Origin: Kerstersia gyiorum
Lineage (GTDB): Bacteria > Pseudomonadota > Gammaproteobacteria > Burkholderiales > Burkholderiaceae_B
Assembly (NCBI RefSeq): GCF_004216755.1
Contig: NZ_SGWZ01000001.1
Location: forward strand, 1-64,000
Direction: 5' to 3'
Length of the DNA: 64,000 nt
Shown here: piece after piece, positions 27,583-35,912 of the stretch
Position numbering within the stretch: the first letter of the stretch is position 1
Layout of the letters: each line of letters starts with the position of its first letter
Notes under the pieces: model-generated
The model's input: the letters and a program-made list of their open reading frames with translations, nothing else
Told to the model about the DNA's origin: nothing
Database searches by the model: none
Position numbers and translations under genes: made by a program

Positions 27583-28274
27583 ACGAACAGCGCATCCGTG
27601 TGCTGGTGATCGAAGACAATGCAGCGCTCGCCGCCAATATCAGCGACTTCCTGGAAGACGGCCGCTACCTGCTGGATTTCGCCGCCAACGGCCTGGTCGC
27701 GCTGCACCTGGCCTCAGTCAACGATTACGACGTCATCGTCATGGACATCATGCTGCCCGGCATGTCCGGCTTTACCTTGTGCCAGCGCATCCGCAACGAC
27801 CTGCATTGCGCCACCCCCATCATCATGATGACAGCCAAGGACCATATCGACGACAAAATCACCGGCTTTACCCAGGGCGCGGACGATTACCTCGTCAAAC
27901 CCTTCCACCTGAAGGAACTGGCGATACGAATCGACGCCCTGTACCGGCGCAGCACCGGCGGCACACCCGTGCTCCATGCAGGCAACATCAGTTTCGACCC
28001 CGGCACACTGCGTATCCGCCTGGGCCAGGGCACCCCACTGCAACTGTCAGGCATGCCAGCCAGTATCACTGAAGCTCTGGTCCGCGCCTATCCCAACTTC
28101 GTATCCTATGACCAGCTGGCGCAAAGCCTGTGGGGCGACAAGGAAGTCGAGCCGCATACCTTGCGCACCCACATCTACCTGCTGCGCAAACTATTACAGG
28201 AAAACCTGGGGGCCAACGTCATCAAGACCCTGCACGGGCGCGGCTATTGCATCGCCCCACCCGAGGAATCATGA
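27579..28274 (+). CDS. OmpR-family response regulator
   Basis: Response regulator of 231 residues: receiver with E12/D13, phosphoacceptor D56 (VIVMDIMLPGMSG), MMTAKD and the KPF lysine near 108, then a winged-helix DNA-binding domain (SYDQLAQSLWGDKEVEPHTL and VIKTLHGRGYCI). It is translationally coupled to the ArnT-like gene, so it probably controls its own glycan-modification operon. The part of the winged helix before the recognition helix (about 130-165) is less typical of OmpR proteins. Confidence 0.93.
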   Translation: MNEQRIRVLVIEDNAALAANISDFLEDGRYLLDFAANGLVALHLASVNDYDVIVMDIMLPGMSGFTLCQRIRNDLHCATPIIMMTAKDHIDDKITGFTQGADDYLVKPFHLKELAIRIDALYRRSTGGTPVLHAGNISFDPGTLRIRLGQGTPLQLSGMPASITEALVRAYPNFVSYDQLAQSLWGDKEVEPHTLRTHIYLLRKLLQENLGANVIKTLHGRGYCIAPPEES

Positions 28275-28277
28275 CGC

Positions 28278-29585
28278 ATGGCCTTCCTTCGCCCCGCACG
28301 CACCAGCACCATCGAACGCCGCATCCGCCTTACCGTCCTGTGCGCCATCCTCCTGACGTTCTTCGTCACAGTGGCGTCCGTCCTGATCGCCAATGAGCGA
28401 CTGGAAGAATCCCTGCTGGAAATGGATATGCAGACAGAGCGGGATTTCCTGCTGGACAACGCCCGCCCGAATGAAATACTGGTCTGGGACATTGCCACCC
28501 TGACTGCTTATTTCGTCCCCGCCGGCATGCAGGCCGACGACCGCATGCCGATGCTGTTCCAGGGTCTGCCGTTCCCCTTTTCCGGGGAAATCGAAGCCGG
28601 CAATAACACATACTTGATCACCAGCAGCGTGGTCAACGACGGGCAGCTGTACCTTGCCAAGGACATCACGCTGTTCGAAACCCGCGAAGACGAATTCCAC
28701 CGTTTCCTGCTGCTTCTGGGCATCGCCGTCATCGCCCTGGGCATCTTTCTGGCTCGCCTGACCGGCAAGCGGCTGGTGGCACCAGTGCAACAGCTTTCCC
28801 GGCAAATCCTGGACACCAGGCCGGCACCACACATGCGGCGCGTCACGGAGGATTACCAGGATGCCGAACTGAAGACCATTGCCCAATCCTTCAACCGCTT
28901 CCTCAATGAGCTGGAAACCTATGTCAAGCGCGAACAATCGCTGATGGGACTGGCCAGCCACGAACTGCGCACACCCATTGCCGTCATCGCAGGCGCGCTG
29001 GATGTCATCGAACGGCGCGGCGGCCTGGGCACTGCCGACCAGGGCGTGTTGCTGCGCATGCGTCGCGCCGTCGATGAAATGGCAGCCAATATCGACATCA
29101 TCTTGCGCCTTACCCGGCGCAAGGCGCAGGCAGACCGGCGTGTCAGCATCCCGCTCGCTGACCTGGTACAGGCCATACAGGAAGACCTCAACCGCCATCT
29201 GCCGGATGCATCACCGCGCCTACAACTGATATCGGTAGCCCAGCCCAAGGTTCAGGGTGATCCGGTACTGGTCAAAATGCTGCTGCGCAACCTTATCCAG
29301 AACGCCCTGCAGCACACCGGCGCAAGTGTGGAAGTGCTGTTGTACACCCACTATGTCGATATTCGCGATCATGGCCAGGGGCTACCACAAGCCTATCAGG
29401 CCTACCTGAACGACCCGCAGGCCGACGCCAGCGAACTGCTGTCATTGTCCGGGCTGGGTCTGTTCATCGTCAGCCTGATCTGCGAGCGCCTGGGCTGGAC
29501 GCTGCAGGCCCTGGCCGGAGACGGCCCGGGCAACGTACTGCGCCTCACCTTCCTGCCACCCACGACGGCTGAACTATCAACCTAG
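28278..29585 (+). CDS. Sensor histidine kinase, partner of the upstream regulator
   Basis: Membrane kinase of 435 residues. Helix 1 at about 17-38, a periplasmic sensor loop of about 100 residues, helix 2 at about 143-162, HAMP, H-box with H228 (LMGLASHELRTPIAVIAGAL), N-box LLRNLIQNALQHTG, and G-boxes DHGQGLP and LSGLGLFIVSLICERLG. It starts 3 bp after the regulator stop. The ligand is unknown; by analogy with systems that control lipid A sugar addition it may sense cationic peptides or divalent ions, which is inference. Confidence 0.93.
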   Translation: MAFLRPARTSTIERRIRLTVLCAILLTFFVTVASVLIANERLEESLLEMDMQTERDFLLDNARPNEILVWDIATLTAYFVPAGMQADDRMPMLFQGLPFPFSGEIEAGNNTYLITSSVVNDGQLYLAKDITLFETREDEFHRFLLLLGIAVIALGIFLARLTGKRLVAPVQQLSRQILDTRPAPHMRRVTEDYQDAELKTIAQSFNRFLNELETYVKREQSLMGLASHELRTPIAVIAGALDVIERRGGLGTADQGVLLRMRRAVDEMAANIDIILRLTRRKAQADRRVSIPLADLVQAIQEDLNRHLPDASPRLQLISVAQPKVQGDPVLVKMLLRNLIQNALQHTGASVEVLLYTHYVDIRDHGQGLPQAYQAYLNDPQADASELLSLSGLGLFIVSLICERLGWTLQALAGDGPGNVLRLTFLPPTTAELST

Positions 29586-29670
29586 TGGCAGAGGCTCGCC
29601 TTTCCTCGGCTCGCCCGGCTCGGCCCAGTACCACACAACCTCACGCGACCAGCAGCAGAGCCAGAAATAA

Positions 29671-29711
29671 CAAAGCCCGTTGATTTCCAAAAATGAAATC
29701 AACGGGCTTTG
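29671..29711. terminator. Perfect 17-bp hairpin left of the island
   Basis: 29671-29687 pairs perfectly with 29695-29711 across a 7-base loop. It is the chromosomal copy of the terminator that once followed tRNA-Ser(GGA) and now also serves the histidine kinase gene ending 86 bp upstream. A related hairpin lies next to the intact tRNA at 36870-36897; the shared core is CCGTTGATTTC with its complement. Confidence 0.75.
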
Positions 29712-29714
29712 AAG

Positions 29715-29735
29715 AATTCCTGGCGGACAGAGGGG
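29715..29735. repeat. Left attachment site (tRNA-Ser 3' fragment)
   Basis: These 21 bases match 36907-36927 exactly, in the same orientation. The part from 29721 to 29735 is the last 15 bases of tRNA-Ser(GGA) read in reverse, including TGG for the CCA end. It is the tRNA fragment left at the distal end after site-specific integration. Confidence 0.88.
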
Positions 29736-29854
29736 CCGCCTACTTCCTGTATCAAGGAAGATCATCCCATATAAAAAAAGCAAATTAAACAATATAAATC
29801 ATAGCCTTGTGGAAAAATGCCGCATCATCCCATATCATTGCATCTCGCTCCAAG

Positions 29855-29875
29855 TGTGGGGCTATATGTGGGGCT
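29855..29875 (+). repeat. Paired TGTGGGGCT motifs upstream of the integrase
   Basis: TGTGGGGCT occurs at 29855-29863 and again at 29867-29875, 12 bp apart, ending four bases before the integrase ATG. The same pair with the same spacing and orientation lies inside the right end at 36837-36857. Such pairs are candidate arm-type integrase or excisionase binding sites; the overlap with the integrase ribosome-binding region could also let the integrase repress itself. Confidence 0.7.
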
Positions 29876-29878
29876 GAT

Positions 29879-31075
29879 ATGGCACGAATCACTGACAGGC
29901 AAGCTAGGGCAATCAAGCCTGAGGGGGCACCTATTCCTTGTGGCATCACAGGCATGACGCTGCAACCCACCACGACCGCAGGACGTGGTAAATGGAATCT
30001 GCGCTTTGTGTCGCCTGTGACCGGCAAACGCCGGGACATGGGGCTAGGAGTGTTTCCCGATGTTGGAGTAGCCACCGCATTAGAGGCTGGCGATCAAGCA
30101 CGCAAGCTAATTGCAGCGGGTGACGATCCAATCATGGCACGCGATACAAAGCGCGCTATTCCCACGTTCGAAGAGGCCGCGCGGACTCGTTGGGCAGTCG
30201 TAGCGCCATCCTTCAGAAATGCCAAACATCGTGCGCAATGGATCAGCAGCCTGGAACAGCATGTGTTCCCACATATAGGTGCTTTGCGAGTTGATGCTTT
30301 GACGCCGCAACATTTCGCCAACGCACTGCACCCTATATGGCTTGCAATTCCAGCAACAGCCCGGCGCGTCAAAATGCGCTGCGCCGATGTGATGGCCGCG
30401 TGCTGGGCTCAAGGCCATACTTCAGCGAACCCGTTAGATGTGGCGAGCCGCCTGCTTCCAAGCAAACCAGCGTCTACAGGCGCACGCCATCAACCCGCAA
30501 TGCCTTGGCGTGATGTGCCGAGCTTTGTGGCTGAACACCTACACAGCCCGCCAGTGCTGGGAGCCAGAGCAGCATTACTCTTTGCCATCTTGACGGCAGC
30601 GCGATCCGGCGAAGTCAGAGGCGCAACATGGGCAGAAATCGACTTGAACACCAAACTGTGGATCATTCCGAAAGAACGGATGAAAGCCAACACAGCACAC
30701 CGCGTTCCACTATCAGATGCTTCCGTCGCACTATTGAAAGCCCAATTATGTAGCAACCCTACCCCAGCACCTGACACATTGGTCTTTCCTGCTATCCGTG
30801 GACAACAGCTTTCAGACATGGCACTGACAAGTTTGTTACGCAAAGCCAAAGCGAAAAGCGATACTCCAGGCCGCGTGGCAACCGCACACGGTTTCAGATC
30901 CAGCTTCCGTAACTGGGCAGCAGATCAGGGCTATAGTACAGACATTGCTGAACGAGCTTTAGCTCACACCATCAGCAACAAAGTGCAGGCAGCATACGAA
31001 CGGACAGACAGGCTCAATGCACGCGTCGATATGATGCAGGCATGGGGCCATTTAATCGGCCAGCCATTCGCTTAG
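29879..31075 (+). CDS. int: Tyrosine recombinase integrase (P4-like)
   Basis: Site-specific integrase of 398 residues that inserts the island at tRNA-Ser. An N-terminal DUF4102 arm-binding domain (MARITDRQARAIKPEG, RFVSPVTGKRRDMGLGVFP) is followed by a core-binding domain and the catalytic domain with R242 (TAARSGEVRG), H337 and R340 (AHGFRSSFRNWAADQG), H363 (LAHTISNKV) and nucleophile Y373 (AAYERTD). The ATG at 29879 is chosen from the conserved N-terminus; the open frame extends to 29807 without family signal. All catalytic residues are present, so it is probably active. Confidence 0.93.
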   Translation: MARITDRQARAIKPEGAPIPCGITGMTLQPTTTAGRGKWNLRFVSPVTGKRRDMGLGVFPDVGVATALEAGDQARKLIAAGDDPIMARDTKRAIPTFEEAARTRWAVVAPSFRNAKHRAQWISSLEQHVFPHIGALRVDALTPQHFANALHPIWLAIPATARRVKMRCADVMAACWAQGHTSANPLDVASRLLPSKPASTGARHQPAMPWRDVPSFVAEHLHSPPVLGARAALLFAILTAARSGEVRGATWAEIDLNTKLWIIPKERMKANTAHRVPLSDASVALLKAQLCSNPTPAPDTLVFPAIRGQQLSDMALTSLLRKAKAKSDTPGRVATAHGFRSSFRNWAADQGYSTDIAERALAHTISNKVQAAYERTDRLNARVDMMQAWGHLIGQPFA

Positions 31076-31212
31076 GGAAAGTCTACAAAACTTCGTTTTT
31101 GAAGCCCATCTTCATGTAAATCAATCAATTACGATGGCTGTTTGACTGAAAATAGGGGTTTTGCAGAGGCCTCCTAACATTCACGCGACAACTATAAATA
31201 TCACTATAAGAA

Positions 31213-31944
31213 ATGAAAAATCAAGACAACTGGCTTTACTCGAAAAACGGTTCTAGGCACGGCCCATTTACAAAAAGCCAAATGAGCGATCTTATAGACC
31301 AGAAAAAAATAGATCTAAATACTAGCGTTTGGCCGGGGCATGGAGACTGGGTTAAGCTAAAAGACACAAGCCTAAATAACTTGCTTCCTCCCCCGCCCCT
31401 GCCAGAATCCGAAATAAATAATTTTTTTATCTGGATTGCCGTTGGGTTGCAAGCCATATTTACGTTTTTTGGCAACGACTTCAGCATCTTTCATATTCTG
31501 TGCGTAGTAGCCATATTATTTATCCTGTCACTCATCGACTCTTGCCTTTTGGCAAAAGCAGGGCACAAAGCACCCAGCGCATTCTGGGCACTGTGGATTT
31601 TTCCAGTTTACGTAATATTGCGAGGGATTCGGATAAAAACTCGCAGGTTTTATTGGTACGCTGAAATATTTCTACTGCTAGCCCTAGCCCTAGCCTTATC
31701 AATTCCCCTTGTGACTAACAGCAACAGCGATATAGAGGAGGCATCCTGCAATCTAGTAACCAACATCCTACAAAACCAGCTAAACCAAAAAACAAGTTGT
31801 ATTTATGTTTCTATAGATAGCAACCCTCAGCCCAACGTCTATGAGGCAACTGCAGTTTTGAGCAATACTAAAGAAGTGAAAATCTCGATAGAACAAAAGG
31901 ACAAGCCGAGGAGGCTGCTTACAGTGAAAATCAAAGGGGATTAA
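31213..31944 (+). CDS. GYF_2-domain membrane protein of unknown function
   Basis: Protein of 243 residues, AT-rich and rare in codon style for this genome. Residues about 7-57 form a GYF_2 (DUF4339) module (WLYSKNGSRHGPFTKSQMSDLI, WPGHGDWVKLKD), which usually binds proline-rich partners. A short proline run (LPPPPLPES) follows, then about four hydrophobic helices between 69 and 168, and a C-terminal polar domain of about 75 residues beginning NSNSDIEEASCN. The layout fits an inner-membrane protein with a soluble tail. It is an island cargo gene of unknown role, with only a weak ribosome site. Confidence 0.75.
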   Translation: MKNQDNWLYSKNGSRHGPFTKSQMSDLIDQKKIDLNTSVWPGHGDWVKLKDTSLNNLLPPPPLPESEINNFFIWIAVGLQAIFTFFGNDFSIFHILCVVAILFILSLIDSCLLAKAGHKAPSAFWALWIFPVYVILRGIRIKTRRFYWYAEIFLLLALALALSIPLVTNSNSDIEEASCNLVTNILQNQLNQKTSCIYVSIDSNPQPNVYEATAVLSNTKEVKISIEQKDKPRRLLTVKIKGD

Positions 31945-32034
31945 ATCATAGAGGAATTACACGCAACATATTTGAATGTCAGATAACTTACAACGCGTTC
32001 GCCCCGTGTTAAGTGTGAACACTCAAACAACAGC

Positions 32035-32337
32035 ATGGACGTAGCTAAAAAACCGCAATCATATGAAGGCAAAGAAGCGGTCTGTATCTATCACCATGAA
32101 GCAGTGAGGACGTGCAAGTTTTTGGGCAGCACAACATAGAAAAAACGGAAGTGGCTAACACCTCATATCTCTGCGCGAGACGAAGATGAACTGCATCAAG
32201 AGGCTTTTGGTAATAAGGTGATGGCACACACGCTTGAGAGGCAGATCAACGGAGCTCAAGGTACGTACATCGCTGCACCGAACGGGGTCGTCCCCACAAT
32301 GGGCATGAGGGGTCACTGCGTCTGGGGTTGGCAATGA
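32035..32337 (+). pseudogene. Possible degenerate gene split by an in-frame TAG
   Basis: One frame is open for 100 codons except for a single TAG at 32137-32139 (codon 35). The second part reads like protein (ISARDEDELHQEAFGNKVMA, then GAQGTYIAAPNGVVPTMGMR). No family is recognised and there is no ribosome site, so this may be a decayed gene, a readthrough product or chance. The rest of 31945-32401 (457 bp) has no other supported gene; a minus-strand frame of 60 codons overlaps but also lacks support. Confidence 0.25.
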
Positions 32338-32401
32338 TTCCGTCTAAATTCAATTTGTGCAATAAAGCCGATATACGTGTCGTACCGATTGGAGAAGCAG
32401 A

Positions 32402-32965
32402 GTGAACCGCAATGCAGAGGATTTTATCGACAAGCACCGCTATACGACAGACTTGAAAGAAAGGGGCTATACCGACCACGACCTGAACCTGATAAAGCTA
32501 ATTGTTTTCACTGGATCATACGCTGATGACCCTGAACACAAAAGTCTTCAACACACACCTGAGGTATGGCCGATCACTTTTAGCAATAAAGTAAACGTTT
32601 TCACCAGAGAGTTTGAGATTGCCTACGCTCGGATGAAATGGGCAGCCAGAAGCATGAGTGATGACGAGGCGGAGCAGTGTAGAATTATATGGAGCGTGCT
32701 TGCTACCGATGATTTAAATCGGAAAGAACTTCGAAGAATCGGCATCAATGCAACCAATGCTCGCAAGCCTCGCGGCCCGCGCGTAGACCTAGATATCCAA
32801 GAAAGCATAATACAAATGGGCGGAAAGCTAGCGGAAAGTCACGAGCCTCACGAAATAGTAGGCATCATATCGCAGCGAATTTCAAAAGCCCCTAGCAGCA
32901 AAACAATACGCAGCATTCTTCGCGAAGCAAAAATCATCCCCGCGATACAAAAAAGCGGAACTTAG
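32402..32965 (+). CDS. Island orphan protein, 187 residues
   Basis: A GTG start at 32402 has GGAG eight bases upstream. The protein (MNRNAEDFIDKHRYTTDLKE) is soluble, mixed charge, with no signal peptide or membrane segment. The last third (VDLDIQESIIQMGGKLAESH, then ISKAPSSKTIRSILREAKI) is helical and could hold a helix-turn-helix, which would suit a regulator placed just before alpA. I do not recognise the family. It is followed by a terminator-like hairpin at 33016-33077. Confidence 0.65.
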   Translation: MNRNAEDFIDKHRYTTDLKERGYTDHDLNLIKLIVFTGSYADDPEHKSLQHTPEVWPITFSNKVNVFTREFEIAYARMKWAARSMSDDEAEQCRIIWSVLATDDLNRKELRRIGINATNARKPRGPRVDLDIQESIIQMGGKLAESHEPHEIVGIISQRISKAPSSKTIRSILREAKIIPAIQKSGT

Positions 32966-33015
32966 CACCGCTAACTTCCGTCGCATTTCATACGATTCGA
33001 ATCAAGCCGACGTAA

Positions 33016-33077
33016 CGCGGCTGTTGCGGCATCAAGGCATCTAATCGGCCCGCCTTGAGCCGCAGCACCGCGAGTTT
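33016..33077 (+). promoter_or_regulatory. Hairpin in the leader of the alpA-rep operon
   Basis: TGCGGC at 33025-33030 pairs with GCCGCA at 33059-33064, CAAGGC at 33033-33038 with GCCTTG at 33052-33057, and CGCG at 33016-33019 with CGCG at 33069-33072; GTTTT follows. It lies between the orphan gene and alpA, ending 15 bp before the alpA ATG. It could stop transcription from the upstream gene or act as an attenuator for the replication operon. Confidence 0.5.
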
Positions 33078-33091
33078 TAGGACTTGGTTCA

Positions 33092-33289
33092 ATGACCAAC
33101 ATCACCCCCGCTGTACTGCGCCCAAAAGAGGCAGCCGCCTATATCGGCGTTTCCGTTCCGTCTTTCTGGCGCTTCGCCAAAGAAGACCCTACTTTCCCCG
33201 CAACATTCAAGATCGCGACTAATAGTACCGCTGTCATGCGTGCTGACCTGGACGCTTGGTTAAAAGCAAAACGGGAGGCTGCACAATGA
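33092..33289 (+). CDS. alpA: AlpA-family excisionase/transcription regulator
   Basis: Small MerR-like helix-turn-helix protein of 65 residues (VLRPKEAAAYIGVSVPSFWRFAKEDPTFP, then ADLDAWLKAKRE). AlpA-type proteins act as excisionases or activators of island genes and are typical of P4 and gram-negative PICI satellites. Its stop overlaps the next start (ATGA, 33286-33289), so it leads a coupled three-gene unit with the zinc-ribbon protein and primase-helicase. Confidence 0.85.
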   Translation: MTNITPAVLRPKEAAAYIGVSVPSFWRFAKEDPTFPATFKIATNSTAVMRADLDAWLKAKREAAQ

Positions 33290-33672
33290 AAAACACACCT
33301 ACCATACAGGGCCGTGAGAGCGCCAAAGACCAACACCAGTCAAGTGTCTCACGGGGTCATCGCGGAGCCCGACTTAAGGCCGACCGCGAGCAAAAACAAG
33401 CCCATAAGCAATTTACCAACCAGATATTTCCCACCAAGGCTTACGCGTGTTTTGAGTGCAAGACACGCCTAACCGACACCAATCGCAAACGCATGGCGAT
33501 ATTTCAACAGTTGCCCAGTGGGCTTTTAACGTCAGGTTTTCAGCTTTGCATACCCTGCGCTGGGTTGTTCCAGTCGAAGCAATTTCATCGCTTGCCGAAC
33601 GTCAACCGTGATTTGCTAAAAGCACGGTTCCTGCACGAAGGCACCGCCGCACACGTAGGTGGTACAGCATGA
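33286..33672 (+). CDS. Small zinc-ribbon protein of unknown function
   Basis: 128 residues with a basic, low-complexity N-terminal third (RGHRGARLKADREQKQAHKQ) and two CxxC pairs (ACFECKTRL and LCIPCAGLF) about 40 residues apart, consistent with a zinc ribbon. It is coupled by ATGA overlaps to alpA upstream and to the primase-helicase downstream, so it is probably a replication or nucleic-acid-binding accessory. The family is not recognised; function is inferred only from position and the cysteine pattern. Confidence 0.7.
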   Translation: MKNTPTIQGRESAKDQHQSSVSRGHRGARLKADREQKQAHKQFTNQIFPTKAYACFECKTRLTDTNRKRMAIFQQLPSGLLTSGFQLCIPCAGLFQSKQFHRLPNVNRDLLKARFLHEGTAAHVGGTA

Positions 33673-35660
33673 CTACTCAAAGCAACACCGACGCGATACG
33701 TTTCCTAACCGCACTTGATCCCGAGGCGACAGCCTGGACGTTTCAGACGTTTGATGATTCTGACCGTAAAGACAGCAACCTAGCTCGCATTTTGCATGGT
33801 TCGCTAGTGGAGCACGCCGCCGAACTTGAGAGATTGAACAGTGCAGGTGCCGGTGTTTTTGTCACTATCAACAAAACCAACCTGATCGGGCGAAGGGCAG
33901 AAAATATAACGCGTGTACGGGCTTGCTTCGCTGATTTTGATGTTGCCGACCCGAGCACCCCAGACCGACTGCGAGCGTTTGCCCTGCCGCCTTCGCTAAT
34001 TGTCGAGTCTTCGCCAAGAAAATATCACGCCTATTGGCTGGTGAGCGATCTGGCATTGAATCAATTCAAAGACTTACAAAAACAGATTATTTACGCCTGG
34101 AGTACCGACGATAAAGTACACGACCTACCCCGAGTGATGCGCCTGCCCGGTTTTTTCCATCGTAAGGGAGAACCATTCCAAACGTCGATTGTCGAGGTAT
34201 CCGAACGGCTATACACAGCCGCCGAACTATTGGCCGGATTTCCGGTTATCGCTGAAACACCGCTAACAACGCCTCAAGCACCGCATGTGTGCCAGCCTGA
34301 CGTATACGCCCAAGCTGCGCTAGAGCGTGCCGTGGGGGCTGTTTCCTGTGCGGCTGAGGGCACCCGAAACGATGAATTAAATCGACAAGCCTTTGGCCTG
34401 TTTGGTTTCGTAAAAGCTGGACGGCTGCGCGAGAGTGGTGTGCGAGATGCTCTGCACCGCGCTGGTGCCCTTGTTGGTTTAGTTGATACTGAGGTCACAG
34501 CGACGCTGCGCAGCGCTTGGGAAGCAGCGCCGCCACGATATGAGGGGATACCGGTTACCCGCTCCCTAGTCATATATTCAGATAGCGAAGCAGAATCCCC
34601 TGCAACAGAACCGCCGCCCCCACGATTCACATTATTGAATAGAGATGCCTTGCGTCGTTTACCTGATATGGACTGGCGGATCGACCACGTACTACCAAGG
34701 ACGGGTATAGGTCTAATCATTGGGCAATCAGGTGCAGGTAAATCGTTTGCTGCAATTGATCTGCTAGCCCGCGTCTCATTGGGGCAGAATTGGTTTGGAC
34801 ATGATACCCGGCCTTGCAAAGCCGTCTACTGCGCCCTGGAGGGCCGCGCCGGTATCAAACGCCGTATCGAGGCATGGGAACGTCATTACGGTCATGAGAT
34901 GCCCGATAACTTCGCCGTGGTGCTGGATAGCCTAAAGCTGACCGAAGGGGATGACGTCCACGAACTGGCCCATGCCATTCTAGAAGCAGGGGGCGAAGGC
35001 GGTTTGATCGTTATCGACACACTGGCCCAGGCAGGCCCAGGGATCGACGAAAACAGTAGTGCCGACATGGGGCTACTGATTGAAGCATTGCAGCGCCTAC
35101 AGGGCCTCACAGACGGCATGGTGCTGGCGGTTCACCACATGGGCAAGGACACTAGCCGGGGGGCGCGTGGCCATAGCAGTCTATACGCAGCGTGCGATGC
35201 CGTCTTAGCAGTTTCCGCCAGTCCACAAACCATTAGCACGGATAACGCCAATGGTGGCAAAAGCAAAGACGCCGAGCCGGTCACACATGGTTTTGATCTG
35301 GAAAGTGTGACTCTACATATCACTGATGACGGTCAAGAAATAGCGGGGGCGGTTCTAGTGGAGAGAAACTCGACGCCAAAAGCCAGTCTGCCAAAAGAAC
35401 CCAAGGGCGGCAACGTCAAAATTGTGTGGGACAAGTTGGGCGCAATGCTGCGCGAGGCTGGCGACATTCGCCCTAGTGATGCACCTGATGCCCTGCCGGT
35501 GGGACGCCCAACGGTTCGCTTAGATGCCGTCATTGAGCAAATAGGCCCGCAGCTACCAGTAGATGCGAAACGCCAGACCGAACGCACTAACAGCGCTATT
35601 ACAAGTTTGATAAATAGCGGCCACATCACACACATGAGCGGCTGGATATGGTGCAAGTAG
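33669..35660 (+). CDS. Primase-helicase replication protein (RepB-like primase plus RepA-like ATPase)
   Basis: Replication protein of 663 residues. The N-terminal half resembles RepB-type primases: FADFD at 87-91 supplies acidic metal ligands, and LIVESSPRKYHAYWLV at 110-125 has the conserved histidine. The C-terminal half is a RecA-like hexameric helicase (AAA_25 type) with Walker A GQSGAGKS at 352-359, Walker B GLIVIDTL near 445-452, and VHHMGKDTSRGARGHSSLYA as sensor/H4 region. Such fusions drive autonomous replication of satellites and small plasmids. It is coupled to the gene before it and followed directly by iteron-like repeats. Confidence 0.88.
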   Translation: MTTQSNTDAIRFLTALDPEATAWTFQTFDDSDRKDSNLARILHGSLVEHAAELERLNSAGAGVFVTINKTNLIGRRAENITRVRACFADFDVADPSTPDRLRAFALPPSLIVESSPRKYHAYWLVSDLALNQFKDLQKQIIYAWSTDDKVHDLPRVMRLPGFFHRKGEPFQTSIVEVSERLYTAAELLAGFPVIAETPLTTPQAPHVCQPDVYAQAALERAVGAVSCAAEGTRNDELNRQAFGLFGFVKAGRLRESGVRDALHRAGALVGLVDTEVTATLRSAWEAAPPRYEGIPVTRSLVIYSDSEAESPATEPPPPRFTLLNRDALRRLPDMDWRIDHVLPRTGIGLIIGQSGAGKSFAAIDLLARVSLGQNWFGHDTRPCKAVYCALEGRAGIKRRIEAWERHYGHEMPDNFAVVLDSLKLTEGDDVHELAHAILEAGGEGGLIVIDTLAQAGPGIDENSSADMGLLIEALQRLQGLTDGMVLAVHHMGKDTSRGARGHSSLYAACDAVLAVSASPQTISTDNANGGKSKDAEPVTHGFDLESVTLHITDDGQEIAGAVLVERNSTPKASLPKEPKGGNVKIVWDKLGAMLREAGDIRPSDAPDALPVGRPTVRLDAVIEQIGPQLPVDAKRQTERTNSAITSLINSGHITHMSGWIWCK

Positions 35661-35674
35661 ACCCCATGCCCGGT

Positions 35675-35777
35675 TTGTCCCGTCTATCCCGGCCCCCTAA
35701 AGGGTGCCCGGGAAGAACGGGAAAATGCAAACGCTCCCAACTTGTCCCGAAACGGGCAGAACGGGTAGAACGGGACT
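35675..35777. other. Iteron-like repeats, candidate replication origin
   Basis: Directly after the primase-helicase gene, three 9-bp units stand in tandem at 35749-35775 (GAAACGGGC, AGAACGGGT, AGAACGGGA), with a further AGAACGGG at 35714-35721. The reverse complement of the pattern appears at about 35675-35692 (TTGTCCCGTCTATCCCGG) and TTGTCCCG at 35742-35749. Grouped direct and inverted units beside a rep gene are the usual shape of an iteron origin; no experiment supports it here. The rest of 35778-35912 shows nothing further. Confidence 0.55.
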
Positions 35778-35912
35778 CTTTCTTATTGGGAGATACCTGG
35801 CAAAGACGGCCACAAAGTTGAAATCATCAACCGTGCAATGCCTGGACTAGTACAAAACCATGATAGCTGCGCAGAAAAAAGATATCACATTTCAGGTTCG
35901 AATTCGCCAATT

